43,942 nt of DNA from the NCBI GenBank assembly GCA_021648745.1, contig JAKISE010000020.1, positions 1-43,942 of the forward strand. Direction: 5' to 3'. Made by a program: the position numbers and the translations under genes. This DNA comes from Cyclobacteriaceae bacterium (GTDB lineage Bacteria; Bacteroidota; Bacteroidia; Cytophagales; Cyclobacteriaceae). Position 1 is the stretch's first letter; each line of letters starts with the position of its first letter. The notes beneath the pieces were generated by a model. It made no database searches, had not been told where the DNA came from, and worked only from the letters and a program-made list of their open reading frames with translations. Of this stretch, positions 33,044 to 41,824 are shown piece after piece.

Positions 33044-34966
33044 TTATTTATAACTACGCTGGGTCAGTTTTACGTTTTCAAACACAAGGTCTTCTTTGTT
33101 CAATGTTTCTTCCTTGTCTTCTCCGTTATACTGCCATGCAGCTACATACGAATACTTCTCGTCAATTCTAAGTGCCTCACCATCTTCGGTTTGCGATTCT
33201 TCTCTAAAGTGCCCTCCACAAGATTCTTTACGATTTTGAGCATCATCCACCATTAGCTCAGCCAATTCTAAGAAATCAGCTACTCGGTTGGCTTTTTCCA
33301 ATGACATATTCATTTCATCGTTGTTGCCCACCACTTTTACATTAGTCCAAAACTCTTCTCTAATTGCCTTTATTTTTGTTTTGGCTTCTTTAAGGCTTTC
33401 TTCGGTTCGAGCCATTCCTACGTTATTCCACATTACATGTCCTAACTCTTTATGAAAATCGTCTACCGTTTTAGTTCCGTTGATTGACAATAGTTTCTCA
33501 TTTTTATCTCTAACAGCTTTTTCAGCTTCTTTAAAAGCATTGTCATCAGTACTGGGTTTGTCGTAACTAATGCCGGCTAAATAATCACCGATGGTGTAGG
33601 GTAGTACAAAATATCCATCGGCCAAGCCTTGCATTAAGGCACTAGCACCTAATCGGTTAGCTCCATGGTCTGAAAAATTGCATTCGCCAATGGCATACAA
33701 ACCTGGTATGTTAGTCATTAAGTTATAATCAACCCAAAGGCCTCCCATAGTGTAGTGCACCGCTGGGTAAATCATCATAGGCATTTCGTAAGGGTTGTCT
33801 CCTTGAATTTGCTGATACATATCAAATAAATTACCATACTTTTCAACTATTGCCTCTTTGCCTAATCGGTTAATGGCGTCTGAGAAATCTAAGAATACGG
33901 CCTGTCCAGTGGATCCAACTCCTCGGCCTTTGTCACATACTATTTTGGCATTTCTGGAGGCGACATCTCTTGGTACTAAATTACCAAAAGAAGGGTATCT
34001 GCGCTCTAGGTAGTAGTCTCTTTCACTTTCGGGTAGTTTTACAGCATCGGCTGCCGTTAATCCTGGAATAGCCTTTTTAGGTACCCAAATGCGACCATCG
34101 TTACGAAGCGATTCCGACATTAGCGTTAGCTTTGATTGGTGCTCGCCTGAAACAGGAATACAAGTAGGATGAATTTGAGTAAAGCTAGGATTGGCAAAAT
34201 TCGCTCCTTTTTTATGCGCTCGCCAAGCAGCTGTGGTGTTAGAACCCATTGCATTGGTTGAGAGAAAGAATACGTTACCATAACCTCCTGTAGCCAACAC
34301 TACCGCATGTGCAGCGTGCGATTCTATTTTACCAGTAATTAAGTCTCGAGTGATAATACCTTTGGCTTTTCCATCCACCATAACCAAATCTAGCATTTCT
34401 GTTCGGTCAAATAACTCCACTTTACCGGTAGAAATCTGGCGGCTCAATGCGCTGTATGCTCCTAATAATAATTGTTGCCCTGTTTGGCCTCTTGCATAAA
34501 ATGTACGCGATACCTGAGCTCCTCCAAATGATCGGTTGTCTAATAATCCTCCATACTCACGTGCAAAAGGTACACCTTGTGCTACACACTGGTCGATAAT
34601 ATCATTGCTTACTTCTGCAAGCCTATAAACATTTGCTTCTCTAGACCTATAATCGCCTCCTTTTATAGTATCGTAAAATAGCCTGTAAACACTATCGCCA
34701 TCATTTTGATAGTTTTTGGCAGCATTAATGCCGCCTTGGGCTGCAATACTATGTGCCCTACGTGGACTATCCTGATAGCAAAAGTTTTTAACATTATAGC
34801 CAAGCTCAGCTAATGATGCTGCTGCGGAAGCTCCTCCTAAACCCGTGCCTACTACAATTATATCATACTTCCTCTTGTTGGCTGGGTTAACCAACTTACT
34901 ATTGAATTTATGTTTTGTCCATTTTTCGGCCAACGGCCCTTCAGGAACTTTTGATTCTAATGCCAT
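33044..34966 (-). CDS. sdhA: Succinate dehydrogenase flavoprotein subunit
   Basis: 640 residues. FAD-binding GTGLGGASAAASLAELGY, covalent-flavin region RRAHSIAAQGGINAAKN, active-site stretch THPTCIPV-like (QIHPTCIPV) and the capping-domain arginine/histidine motifs are present (HYTMGGLWVD; GANRLGASALMQGLADG). This is the B. subtilis/Bacteroidota long form. It oxidises succinate to fumarate in the TCA cycle, or reduces fumarate in reverse. It lies 2 bases after sdhC. Confidence 0.97.
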   Translation of the reverse strand: MALESKVPEGPLAEKWTKHKFNSKLVNPANKRKYDIIVVGTGLGGASAAASLAELGYNVKNFCYQDSPRRAHSIAAQGGINAAKNYQNDGDSVYRLFYDTIKGGDYRSREANVYRLAEVSNDIIDQCVAQGVPFAREYGGLLDNRSFGGAQVSRTFYARGQTGQQLLLGAYSALSRQISTGKVELFDRTEMLDLVMVDGKAKGIITRDLITGKIESHAAHAVVLATGGYGNVFFLSTNAMGSNTTAAWRAHKKGANFANPSFTQIHPTCIPVSGEHQSKLTLMSESLRNDGRIWVPKKAIPGLTAADAVKLPESERDYYLERRYPSFGNLVPRDVASRNAKIVCDKGRGVGSTGQAVFLDFSDAINRLGKEAIVEKYGNLFDMYQQIQGDNPYEMPMMIYPAVHYTMGGLWVDYNLMTNIPGLYAIGECNFSDHGANRLGASALMQGLADGYFVLPYTIGDYLAGISYDKPSTDDNAFKEAEKAVRDKNEKLLSINGTKTVDDFHKELGHVMWNNVGMARTEESLKEAKTKIKAIREEFWTNVKVVGNNDEMNMSLEKANRVADFLELAELMVDDAQNRKESCGGHFREESQTEDGEALRIDEKYSYVAAWQYNGEDKEETLNKEDLVFENVKLTQRSYK

Positions 34967-34968
34967 AA

Positions 34969-35664
34969 TTATCCAGCGTTATTTAGGTACATATAAATAG
35001 GAATAAGCATAAAAAGGACAGGAATTATAACTGCATATAATTTACCTAAACCACTAATAATGCCATTGTATTTTGGGTGGTTAAGCCCAAGAGATTGAAA
35101 TGCACTTGCAAATCCGTGCCATAGATGAAAGCCTAATACAATCATGGCTATCACATAAAATGCTACTACTCCTGGTATTTGAAAAGATTCAGCCACCAAT
35201 GCATAGGCATTATGCATACTAACACCATCAATGCTAATCATTTGAACAATGGGTTCTCCAACGTATTTGAGCTGAAACCAATACCCATAGAGGTGTAAAA
35301 AAATAAATATTAAAATAAATGTGCCTAATAATGCCATACTACGAGATGACCAACTGCTATTAGAGTTGCCTGATGATACTTTGTAGCCAATGGGCCTTGC
35401 TTTTTTATTTCTCACATATAGGGTTAACGAGACAAAAACATGCAGAAAAATAAAGAAAAAATTACCTTTGGATACAGCTTGAATCAACGGATTGTGAGCC
35501 ATAAACTGGGTGTATAAATTAAAGGATTCTCCACCATCGTTTTTAAGCAGTTGGAGATTACCCACCAAATGCACTGTTAAAAATAGAATGAGGAAAAGCC
35601 CTGTAAGCGCCATAATAACTTTACGTCCTATGGTACTTGTTAACGTGTTGATAATCCAACTCAT
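34969..35664 (-). CDS. sdhC: Succinate dehydrogenase cytochrome b subunit
   Basis: 231 residues with five hydrophobic segments, as in the di-haem b558-type single membrane subunit. Histidines for haem are seen in FLTVHLVGNLQLL, FIFLHVFVS, FIFLHLYGYWF and GFHLWHGFASAFQ. It anchors SdhAB and passes electrons between quinone and SdhB. It is the first gene of the operon, with a -7 box TACCTTTG 37 bases before the start. Confidence 0.93.
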   Translation of the reverse strand: MSWIINTLTSTIGRKVIMALTGLFLILFLTVHLVGNLQLLKNDGGESFNLYTQFMAHNPLIQAVSKGNFFFIFLHVFVSLTLYVRNKKARPIGYKVSSGNSNSSWSSRSMALLGTFILIFIFLHLYGYWFQLKYVGEPIVQMISIDGVSMHNAYALVAESFQIPGVVAFYVIAMIVLGFHLWHGFASAFQSLGLNHPKYNGIISGLGKLYAVIIPVLFMLIPIYMYLNNAG

Positions 35665-35700
35665 AATGTAGGCTTAAATGTTTTAATATTTGAATGATGT

Positions 35701-35708
35701 CAAAGGTA
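35701..35708 (-). promoter_or_regulatory. -7 box TACCTTTG of the sdh operon
   Basis: Minus-strand match to TAnnTTTG, 37 bases before the sdhC ATG. A 19-base stretch at 35898-35916 that agrees with the iron-box-like dyad at 17 positions lies about 190 bases further upstream; too far to be a sure operator. Confidence 0.45.
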
Positions 35709-35950
35709 CATATCAGGTCTGAACTAGCCAATAACAAAGAGGTTTGAATTATATCTAGTGTCTGCCCATAAAGTTCGCTATCTTGGTTACCCACATTAAA
35801 AAAAATGCACATCTCGAAGGCTCGGGACTCTACTTTTTAAAATTATCAAGCCTTGATGTCAAACTTTCTGAATCAGACACTTAGTTTATAGAGTGTTATC
35901 TATAATAATTCTAAATAATAAAAGTTCGGAATTAGAGAGCAATACTATTA

Positions 35951-38900
35951 CTACTTCTTCTCCTTATCGATAGAAATTTTATAGTCATCAGGAGTGCCGG
36001 TAATTTTTAGGTTTAGAAACCGTACTCGCTTAGTTGAGTCTCTGTATTGAATTTCATCAATTTGAGTTGAGTCAATTTCTCTTTTTTTGCCAAACAGTTT
36101 TTGACCACCGGCTTTTGTAATCAATTTCATAGGCACCCGTAGGTAGTACTCCATATTCAAATCCATATCCTGCTTGCCAGATACTTCGATATAGCCAAGT
36201 GTAGAGTTAATTTCCATGTTAGAAATGGTCATAAGCCCTTTGTTTAAATCCAATTGGTTGCGAAGTGTATCGAAAAACACAAGTTTGAGATTTTTGTCTC
36301 TAAAATATTCTGAAAGCGCCTCAAACGCTTCATAATTTTTAAGGCTCCCGTTTACTACTTCTAAGTTTAGTTTAATCTCCGAATCATCGATAATAGGCAC
36401 CATGTCGGCATGCATATGCACTTTACCCGAAAGGTTGCCACTTAATTGCCCGCTTAGGTTCTCAGATACAACGTGGTCTTGCCCAAAATTCTCAAACTTA
36501 AAAAGCAGCTTATCTAAATCTAAATTTTTAACTTTTACATTTGGGCTAAAGTAAATATTATCAGGATCTGACCCATTTAAATAGCCTTTAATCCATACGT
36601 TACCTCCTGCAGCACCTACCGACATCGTATCTATATAAACATAATGGTTTCGCTGCATACGGGCTTTTAAGAAAAAATCATCAAGCTCATAGCGATGATA
36701 TTTCAGGTGTTTTATGTCAAAATTAAACGCCATGTTTGTAAAAGGCAAATCAAAAATATTGAAACCTGCTTCATGGTCTTCGGGTGTAACTATATAATCG
36801 GTAGGAGGTGGGTTATAATTAAAAAGTTCATCAAAGTTTAAATGTGATGCATTTAGTGAGAAGTAATTTTTCTTTTTTCGAATTATTGTGTCCTGTCCAA
36901 GGTAATAAAGCATGTTAGCCGTAAATTCGGTCTTTCCAAGCTTTCCGGTAAGGTTGTTCACTGTCAATTGTTCATCTTCATAATGAATATTGCCACTAAA
37001 ATTTTCGAAGCGCATAGGGTGAACCTTTAGCTGAGTTTCTAGTAAATCAATATTTATATCAGAAGATTTAAGCCCTTTATTAAAATGTAAATCGGCAAAG
37101 CCATGGATTTTCAAATCCTTAAATTCTTCATAGCGATAATCTTTAGGAACAAAATTTTCACCTCCATACGAAAAAACATCTTGTAATTGAAGTAGGTTAG
37201 AAGTTAGGTTAAATTCAATGTTAGTATCTCCTAATGGCTCTTTATTAAACCATAGGTCATAATTTTTTAACTTGCCGCTAAATCGAAAATCACTTTCATC
37301 TATCATACCAGTAAAATCTATAATTCTAAAATTTTCTTCATCCACAAATACATCGGCATGAAAATCGTGCAGGGTATGAGGGTACTTAGATAGTTTGGCG
37401 TATAAGTGTTCAATAAAAAATTCGCCTACTGGCAGGTTAGGCGATTCGGTAAATGCCCGAGCTGAGCTATTGAACCTAAGGTTCATACTAAGGTCTTTTA
37501 TTTTCTCACTTACCGTAGAGTCGCTTGTGTTTGCTGAAGTGAGCTGTTGTACATCAAGCAAATTCGATTTAATAACCAAATTCGCACTTACGGGGTCAGC
37601 AGTATGATGGATAATGGCGGGCAAGTCGCTTATGCTGGCCTTTATAGTTATGTCAGAATCACCGGCTCTGAGATAAAAATTATCAATGGTGGCTTCATGA
37701 CCATCCATACTGGCTTTTATATCTATTTGGCTTATGGGTAAGTGATAACCTGGTAACTTAAAGCTTAGATTTTTAACTTCAAGCTCTGTATAATACGATT
37801 CGTTTAGCCTCTCAATACTTTTTTCGGGATTTTGTAAATCTATTATGTCATGAAAATTCATGGTTAAGGACACGTTACCTTTTAACTCTTCTAAATCGGT
37901 AATGTTAAAAAACTCAGATAAAAAGTGAAGATCAAATTTAGACACCAGCTGCATATCAATTTCTGGTGATTCAAAGTTTTTAACTATTAAGTTGCCACTG
38001 AAGGTACCTGCCTCGGGCTTAGCAGAGAAATCCGTTAAGGAAAACTCGGAGGTAGATAAATGACGCTTTTCACCATTGGTAAAGTGCCCTTTAAAATAGA
38101 GGTCGTCTACTTTTTTATTGGTAGTTGTATTATTAAAAAAAGCTTCTTCACACCCAAAATTAGCTACAACCAGCGGACTATGTCCATTAATTGATTTTCC
38201 TTTTACGGAGGCATTAAAGAATATTTTGCCACCATTATCGTATCGTTCTAACGTTGGAGCTAGTTCACTAGGTGCAAAAGCTAAAAACATATCAAAATTA
38301 GGCTTATTGCCTGTAAACGTAAGATCAAGGTTCATATCATCATCAAAATCAACATTTCCTTCCAGTATAAAAAGGGCCTTTTCTATAAGTAGCTCCGATT
38401 GTTCAATACTTAATAGTTGTTCATCTACTGTATAATCTAGCTGTGTATCAAGGCTAATGTGTTTATTGCGCACAAAAGTGGTATCTCCATCAACAATTAG
38501 GTTTAGCAAAAAATGGCTTTCAATGGATACCATCACATGATTATGTGAAGTTTTAAATCGAGCTTGAGCTTCATGAATAAATGTTTCAGCTAACACATTA
38601 TTTTCCTCGTTAAGCTTAAACAAATCAATATCAGCTAAATGAATGCTCTTTAGGTTTAAGTGAAAATCTTCGCCAGGATCTTCCGTTTCTGTTTTGCTAG
38701 CTAAGGCGTTACTAATATTAAAACTGCCATCTGTGTGTTGAATCAGTTTTATAAAACCGTTGGAAAGTTTGAGTGATTTTATTTCCATAGTGCCAGTTAT
38801 CAAAGTAAAAACATCAAATCCTAGATATACATCTTGAATACTTAGAAGTGGGGGTAATGAGTCTGATTTGTCTTCATAGAGGCTAATCCCTTCTAAATCT

Positions 38901-39112
38901 ATAGAGATATATGGGAAATTGGCAAAAGGAGATATATGGCTTCCTTCCACATCTAAATGACCATTAAAATCTTCGTTTGCCGTATAAATAAGATCCTGAA
39001 CAATACTATCGTGTTTCCAAACGAGTACCAATACAAGCAGCCCAAACACAATAACTGGTGCCAGTGCAACTCCTATAATAACACGTTTCCATCGGAACTT
39101 AATCTTGCTCAT
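35951..39112 (-). CDS. AsmA-like membrane-anchored protein
   Basis: 1053 residues. One N-terminal membrane segment (about 10-28, IIGVALAPVIVFGLLVLVL) and then a very long beta-rich body with repeating groove-type strands, for example LSGNLSGKVHMHADMVP near residue 900; the C-terminal part matches the AsmA_2/AsmA-like C-terminal region pattern (NSTLGYIEVSGKQDMDLNMEY cut to its key residues GYIEVSGKQDMD). Proteins of this group bridge the periplasm and are thought to move phospholipids to the outer membrane. It is monocistronic. Sequence alone does not say which AsmA paralogue it is. Confidence 0.82.
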   Translation of the reverse strand: MSKIKFRWKRVIIGVALAPVIVFGLLVLVLVWKHDSIVQDLIYTANEDFNGHLDVEGSHISPFANFPYISIDLEGISLYEDKSDSLPPLLSIQDVYLGFDVFTLITGTMEIKSLKLSNGFIKLIQHTDGSFNISNALASKTETEDPGEDFHLNLKSIHLADIDLFKLNEENNVLAETFIHEAQARFKTSHNHVMVSIESHFLLNLIVDGDTTFVRNKHISLDTQLDYTVDEQLLSIEQSELLIEKALFILEGNVDFDDDMNLDLTFTGNKPNFDMFLAFAPSELAPTLERYDNGGKIFFNASVKGKSINGHSPLVVANFGCEEAFFNNTTTNKKVDDLYFKGHFTNGEKRHLSTSEFSLTDFSAKPEAGTFSGNLIVKNFESPEIDMQLVSKFDLHFLSEFFNITDLEELKGNVSLTMNFHDIIDLQNPEKSIERLNESYYTELEVKNLSFKLPGYHLPISQIDIKASMDGHEATIDNFYLRAGDSDITIKASISDLPAIIHHTADPVSANLVIKSNLLDVQQLTSANTSDSTVSEKIKDLSMNLRFNSSARAFTESPNLPVGEFFIEHLYAKLSKYPHTLHDFHADVFVDEENFRIIDFTGMIDESDFRFSGKLKNYDLWFNKEPLGDTNIEFNLTSNLLQLQDVFSYGGENFVPKDYRYEEFKDLKIHGFADLHFNKGLKSSDINIDLLETQLKVHPMRFENFSGNIHYEDEQLTVNNLTGKLGKTEFTANMLYYLGQDTIIRKKKNYFSLNASHLNFDELFNYNPPPTDYIVTPEDHEAGFNIFDLPFTNMAFNFDIKHLKYHRYELDDFFLKARMQRNHYVYIDTMSVGAAGGNVWIKGYLNGSDPDNIYFSPNVKVKNLDLDKLLFKFENFGQDHVVSENLSGQLSGNLSGKVHMHADMVPIIDDSEIKLNLEVVNGSLKNYEAFEALSEYFRDKNLKLVFFDTLRNQLDLNKGLMTISNMEINSTLGYIEVSGKQDMDLNMEYYLRVPMKLITKAGGQKLFGKKREIDSTQIDEIQYRDSTKRVRFLNLKITGTPDDYKISIDKEKK

Positions 39113-39493
39113 GAGTAGTTAGCTTTTTTTGATTGCTCTAAATTACAAATATTAGCTTAACAACCTCAGGCCGAATTTTGGTTAACAATATGTAATGGCT
39201 TACACATCAGTTTCGTGAGACCACTCCAAGACAGGTGACAACTGATTTATTAGCCTGCCGTTTTCCTGATTTAATCTTTAAACCCGCATTATGCAATAGG
39301 GCTCGCAATGAGAATGCAAACTGCAATAAATCAGCAGATTATGTTCAAAAATCACCCCGATAATTATCAAGAGAGTAAACCGTTCCTTTTTGAGTAAGAT
39401 GAACCCTTTTTATCAAATTTTGAAATTAGAAGGATGATAGTAGTTTGTAATTCAAAAATTTGAACTAAAACTCATAATTTCGCTTTTAATGCA
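39113..39493. other. Gene-free stretch between the AsmA-like gene start and the CbiX gene end
   Basis: 381 bases. It contains half-copy D of the palindromic repeat (39278-39353) and a TTCAAA-AA-TTTGAA dyad at 39451-39464. No credible open frame or RNA gene is visible. Part of it must hold the promoter of the AsmA-like gene; a near-match AATATTTG (minus strand) lies just upstream of that gene. Confidence 0.6.
39278..39353 (+). repeat. Dispersed palindromic repeat, copy D (left half only)
   Basis: TTTAAACCCGCATTATGCAATAGG onward is shown here by its key words TTTAAACCC, GAATGCAAACTGCAATAAA and ATCAGCAGATTATGTTC. It follows copies A and B until just before the central hairpin, then stops. The right half is absent. 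Confidence 0.75.
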
Positions 39494-40492
39494 TTATTCT
39501 TTCAGTGCATTTTTAACGGAAACCTCTATAAACTCAGTAATATTTTGGTGTGGTAGCAATGTTTTGCCACTCCACTTATAGTCCAACCCTTCTAATCTTT
39601 TTACATACCTTGCTTCAACACCTCCTTGCGATAGTAATAGTGGAATAACAATTACGTCTCCATCTTTTCCTGATTGGTAAACAAGGGTTCTAAGCTGCTC
39701 TTTAGCTTGTTCGTAAATGGCAGGGTTTGCATCATCGCGAACGGTAAGCCCAAATAATTGCTTAAACTTAACTTCTTGTCCCTGAGCGCGAGTTTTTTCT
39801 GATTGCAATGTTCGTATTTGGTCAGCAAGGCTATCTATTTTTTTAAGCCAATTTTTATTGTCTTCTTCTTTACTAGGGCCGTGAGCCACAATAAGTATAG
39901 TTTCATTTGATGGATTCTCACTTAGCTCGGAAATACGGTCGAAAATAATTCCTGCAACAAGCGGGTTAGCATCTAATGGCTTCGTTAATATAATTTCCGA
40001 TTTAAAATGAAGAGGTTCTAGGGTCGTTTCTTTCTTAGTTTTGGACATTGAGTGCTCACTTTCTTTCGACATAAAAGGCATAGAATCATGTTCTTTTTCT
40101 TTCTTCTTAGAATCCATACTTTCGCCTCCATGATGCATCATCATAGGTGGATCTGCCAATGTATCGCGTAAGCCCAACAGGTATTCGTTTTGTCGAATAA
40201 TGGGACTATGGGATGAAATGAATAGTGGGACCACAACTATTTTTGTAACTCCCTTACCTTCCAGTTTGTCAATGCCTGCCTGCATGTTTATTGGGTTTGC
40301 CATTCCAAATGCAACTTCTACCTCGTAATGCTGCTTTAAAGCTTCTGTTGCATTCTTTACTGTTTCATCCCAGCTATTATGTTTGCCACCATGAGCAAGT
40401 ATTAGCACTCCAACTTTTTCTTTGTTAGTAGTAAACGAAAAGCTTATAATAGCTATGCTTAAAACAAGGGCTGTCAATTCAAATCTTCTCAT
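39494..40492 (-). CDS. Exported double CbiX/SirB-like protein
   Basis: 332 residues. An N-terminal signal or anchor (about 7-21) puts it outside the cytoplasm, unlike the usual cytoplasmic sirohydrochlorin chelatases. Two CbiX-like units are seen: the first with LILAHGGKHNSWD (His34, His38) and VVPLFISSHSPI, the second with LIVAHGPSKEEDNKNW and VIVIPLLLSQGGVE. Between them is a Met/His/Lys/Glu-rich linker (about 112-155: PMMMHHGGESMDSKKK, then MPFMSKESEHSMSKTK) that could bind metal. The family inserts cobalt or iron into, or removes metal from, tetrapyrroles. An iron-box-like operator identical in form to that of the FecA-like receptor suggests a role in metal or haem acquisition (inference). 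Confidence 0.82.
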   Translation of the reverse strand: MRRFELTALVLSIAIISFSFTTNKEKVGVLILAHGGKHNSWDETVKNATEALKQHYEVEVAFGMANPINMQAGIDKLEGKGVTKIVVVPLFISSHSPIIRQNEYLLGLRDTLADPPMMMHHGGESMDSKKKEKEHDSMPFMSKESEHSMSKTKKETTLEPLHFKSEIILTKPLDANPLVAGIIFDRISELSENPSNETILIVAHGPSKEEDNKNWLKKIDSLADQIRTLQSEKTRAQGQEVKFKQLFGLTVRDDANPAIYEQAKEQLRTLVYQSGKDGDVIVIPLLLSQGGVEARYVKRLEGLDYKWSGKTLLPHQNITEFIEVSVKNALKE

Positions 40493-40519
40493 ATTTTTTT
40501 ATTCTTGGTATTTAGCAAC

Positions 40520-40553
40520 CAAAGGTATGTCTTTATTTAGAATAATTCTAAAT
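40520..40553 (-). promoter_or_regulatory. CbiX gene promoter with an iron-box-like operator
   Basis: On the minus strand a -7 box TACCTTTG (40520-40527) lies 28 bases before the ATG. Just upstream is ATTTAGAATAATTCTAAAT (40535-40553), a perfect 19-base dyad with a single central base. Box and dyad are arranged as at the TonB receptor (16420-16445), though the spacing differs by 8 bases. Confidence 0.65.
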
Positions 40554-40620
40554 AGTGTTTTATTTTTCTTCCGAGAAGGGCTAGCAATTTAGGCTTGATT
40601 TATGAAGGTTATAACATTAA

Positions 40621-41811
40621 TTAACCTTCGTATTTGGCAGCACCTTTCATACGTGGGAGCCTGTCAAATACAGTAAATTTGTAATCGAAAGCGAGTATAG
40701 CAGCGAATGGAGAAGAAATAAAGTAACCAATTGACAAAAGGGTGTTACCCGTTATTAAGTACATCAGATAGGCTTGAGTAGTAAATACTAAGGGGCCTAT
40801 TATTAAGGGAATTGTGCTTTTAGCAGAGCCATAGAAATGAATATCTGTTACTACTTTTTTAATAATTAAATCAAGCAGTTTATAGGCTACAAAACTGTTG
40901 ATAAACCCATATAAAAACACAGGAAACATAAAAATTCGGTAAATCAAAGTTGGTAACTCAGGAATGGGCTCTTGTTTAGCTACTTCAGGAATGTGAATAG
41001 TTTCATCAGCGTATTTTTCAGATATTTCAGCAATTAGCTTTTTGTCAGCTTTAAATTGCTCAATCATGTTTACATTATCAGTTCTTTTGCTCAGCCATTC
41101 ATTTTCTATATACTCGTACGATTTAGAAGGGCGAATGGATAATACTTGCTTGTCGAGCTCGTTAAATATATCTTGTACTAATAGCTGATATGCTTTATTA
41201 GGGTTTTCTTTATATAGTTGAGTGTATTGCTTTAAGTAAATTGGCTTACCAAAATTTAGCAACATATCGGAACGTGAGCGAGTATGCCTACCGTAGTTTA
41301 GCCCTGTAGGCACAACTGCCAAATCTATTTCAAAATTATTGGCTTCCATGGTAGCAAATGCAATTCTCGCAACTCCTTTTTGAAGGGGCCTCAAGGCGCG
41401 TCTTAAATTATGATTACCTTCTGCAAACAATACCAATGGAGTTTTCTTTCCTGTTAATATTTTAACACACTTTTCAATAATCGCATCGTTTTTAGCCACC
41501 GAGCGTAAACCATCTCTTACTCTGTAGATGGGCAACATATGCAGTGTTTCTAACCAAAAGCGAGCGGTAGGGTTTTTGAATATATTAGCTCGAACCAAAA
41601 AATAATTTCTTCTAGGCTGCGAAAAATATATGACTAGTGGATCTAAAAAAGCATTTTGATGATTGGAGGCAAAAATTACAGGACCTTTATGGGGGATATT
41701 ATTATAATTAGCGATTTGCCACTTTCTAAAATAGAAGCGAATTACAATTCCTATAAAAAAACTTATTATACCGATAAAAATATGGTGTACTACTTTGCGG
41801 ACTAATTTCAT
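40621..41811 (-). CDS. PlsC-like lysophospholipid acyltransferase
   Basis: 396 residues. The acyltransferase motif I is NHQNAFLDPL (His and Asp), followed by PRRNYFLVRANIF, FAEGNHNLRRALRPLQKG (motif III equivalent) and VPTGLNYG (motif IV). One hydrophobic helix is at the N-terminus (FIGIISFFIGIVIRFYF), and two to three lie at the C-terminus. It probably acylates glycerol phosphate or lysophosphatidate at the inner membrane. It lies 13 bases after the symporter gene on the same strand, likely one operon, though the two share no obvious pathway. Confidence 0.85.
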   Translation of the reverse strand: MKLVRKVVHHIFIGIISFFIGIVIRFYFRKWQIANYNNIPHKGPVIFASNHQNAFLDPLVIYFSQPRRNYFLVRANIFKNPTARFWLETLHMLPIYRVRDGLRSVAKNDAIIEKCVKILTGKKTPLVLFAEGNHNLRRALRPLQKGVARIAFATMEANNFEIDLAVVPTGLNYGRHTRSRSDMLLNFGKPIYLKQYTQLYKENPNKAYQLLVQDIFNELDKQVLSIRPSKSYEYIENEWLSKRTDNVNMIEQFKADKKLIAEISEKYADETIHIPEVAKQEPIPELPTLIYRIFMFPVFLYGFINSFVAYKLLDLIIKKVVTDIHFYGSAKSTIPLIIGPLVFTTQAYLMYLITGNTLLSIGYFISSPFAAILAFDYKFTVFDRLPRMKGAAKYEG

Positions 41812-41824
41812 AAAAAGTTAAAAA

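Noticed and set aside
32816..33256. 146-residue plus-strand frame over mntA and the sdhA end
   Set aside because: It crosses two recognisable minus-strand genes with intact catalytic motifs; no start context and no family pattern.
35621..35812. 63-residue minus-strand frame at the sdhC start
   Set aside because: It overlaps the sdhC promoter and start and looks random; the -7 box at 35701 lies inside it.
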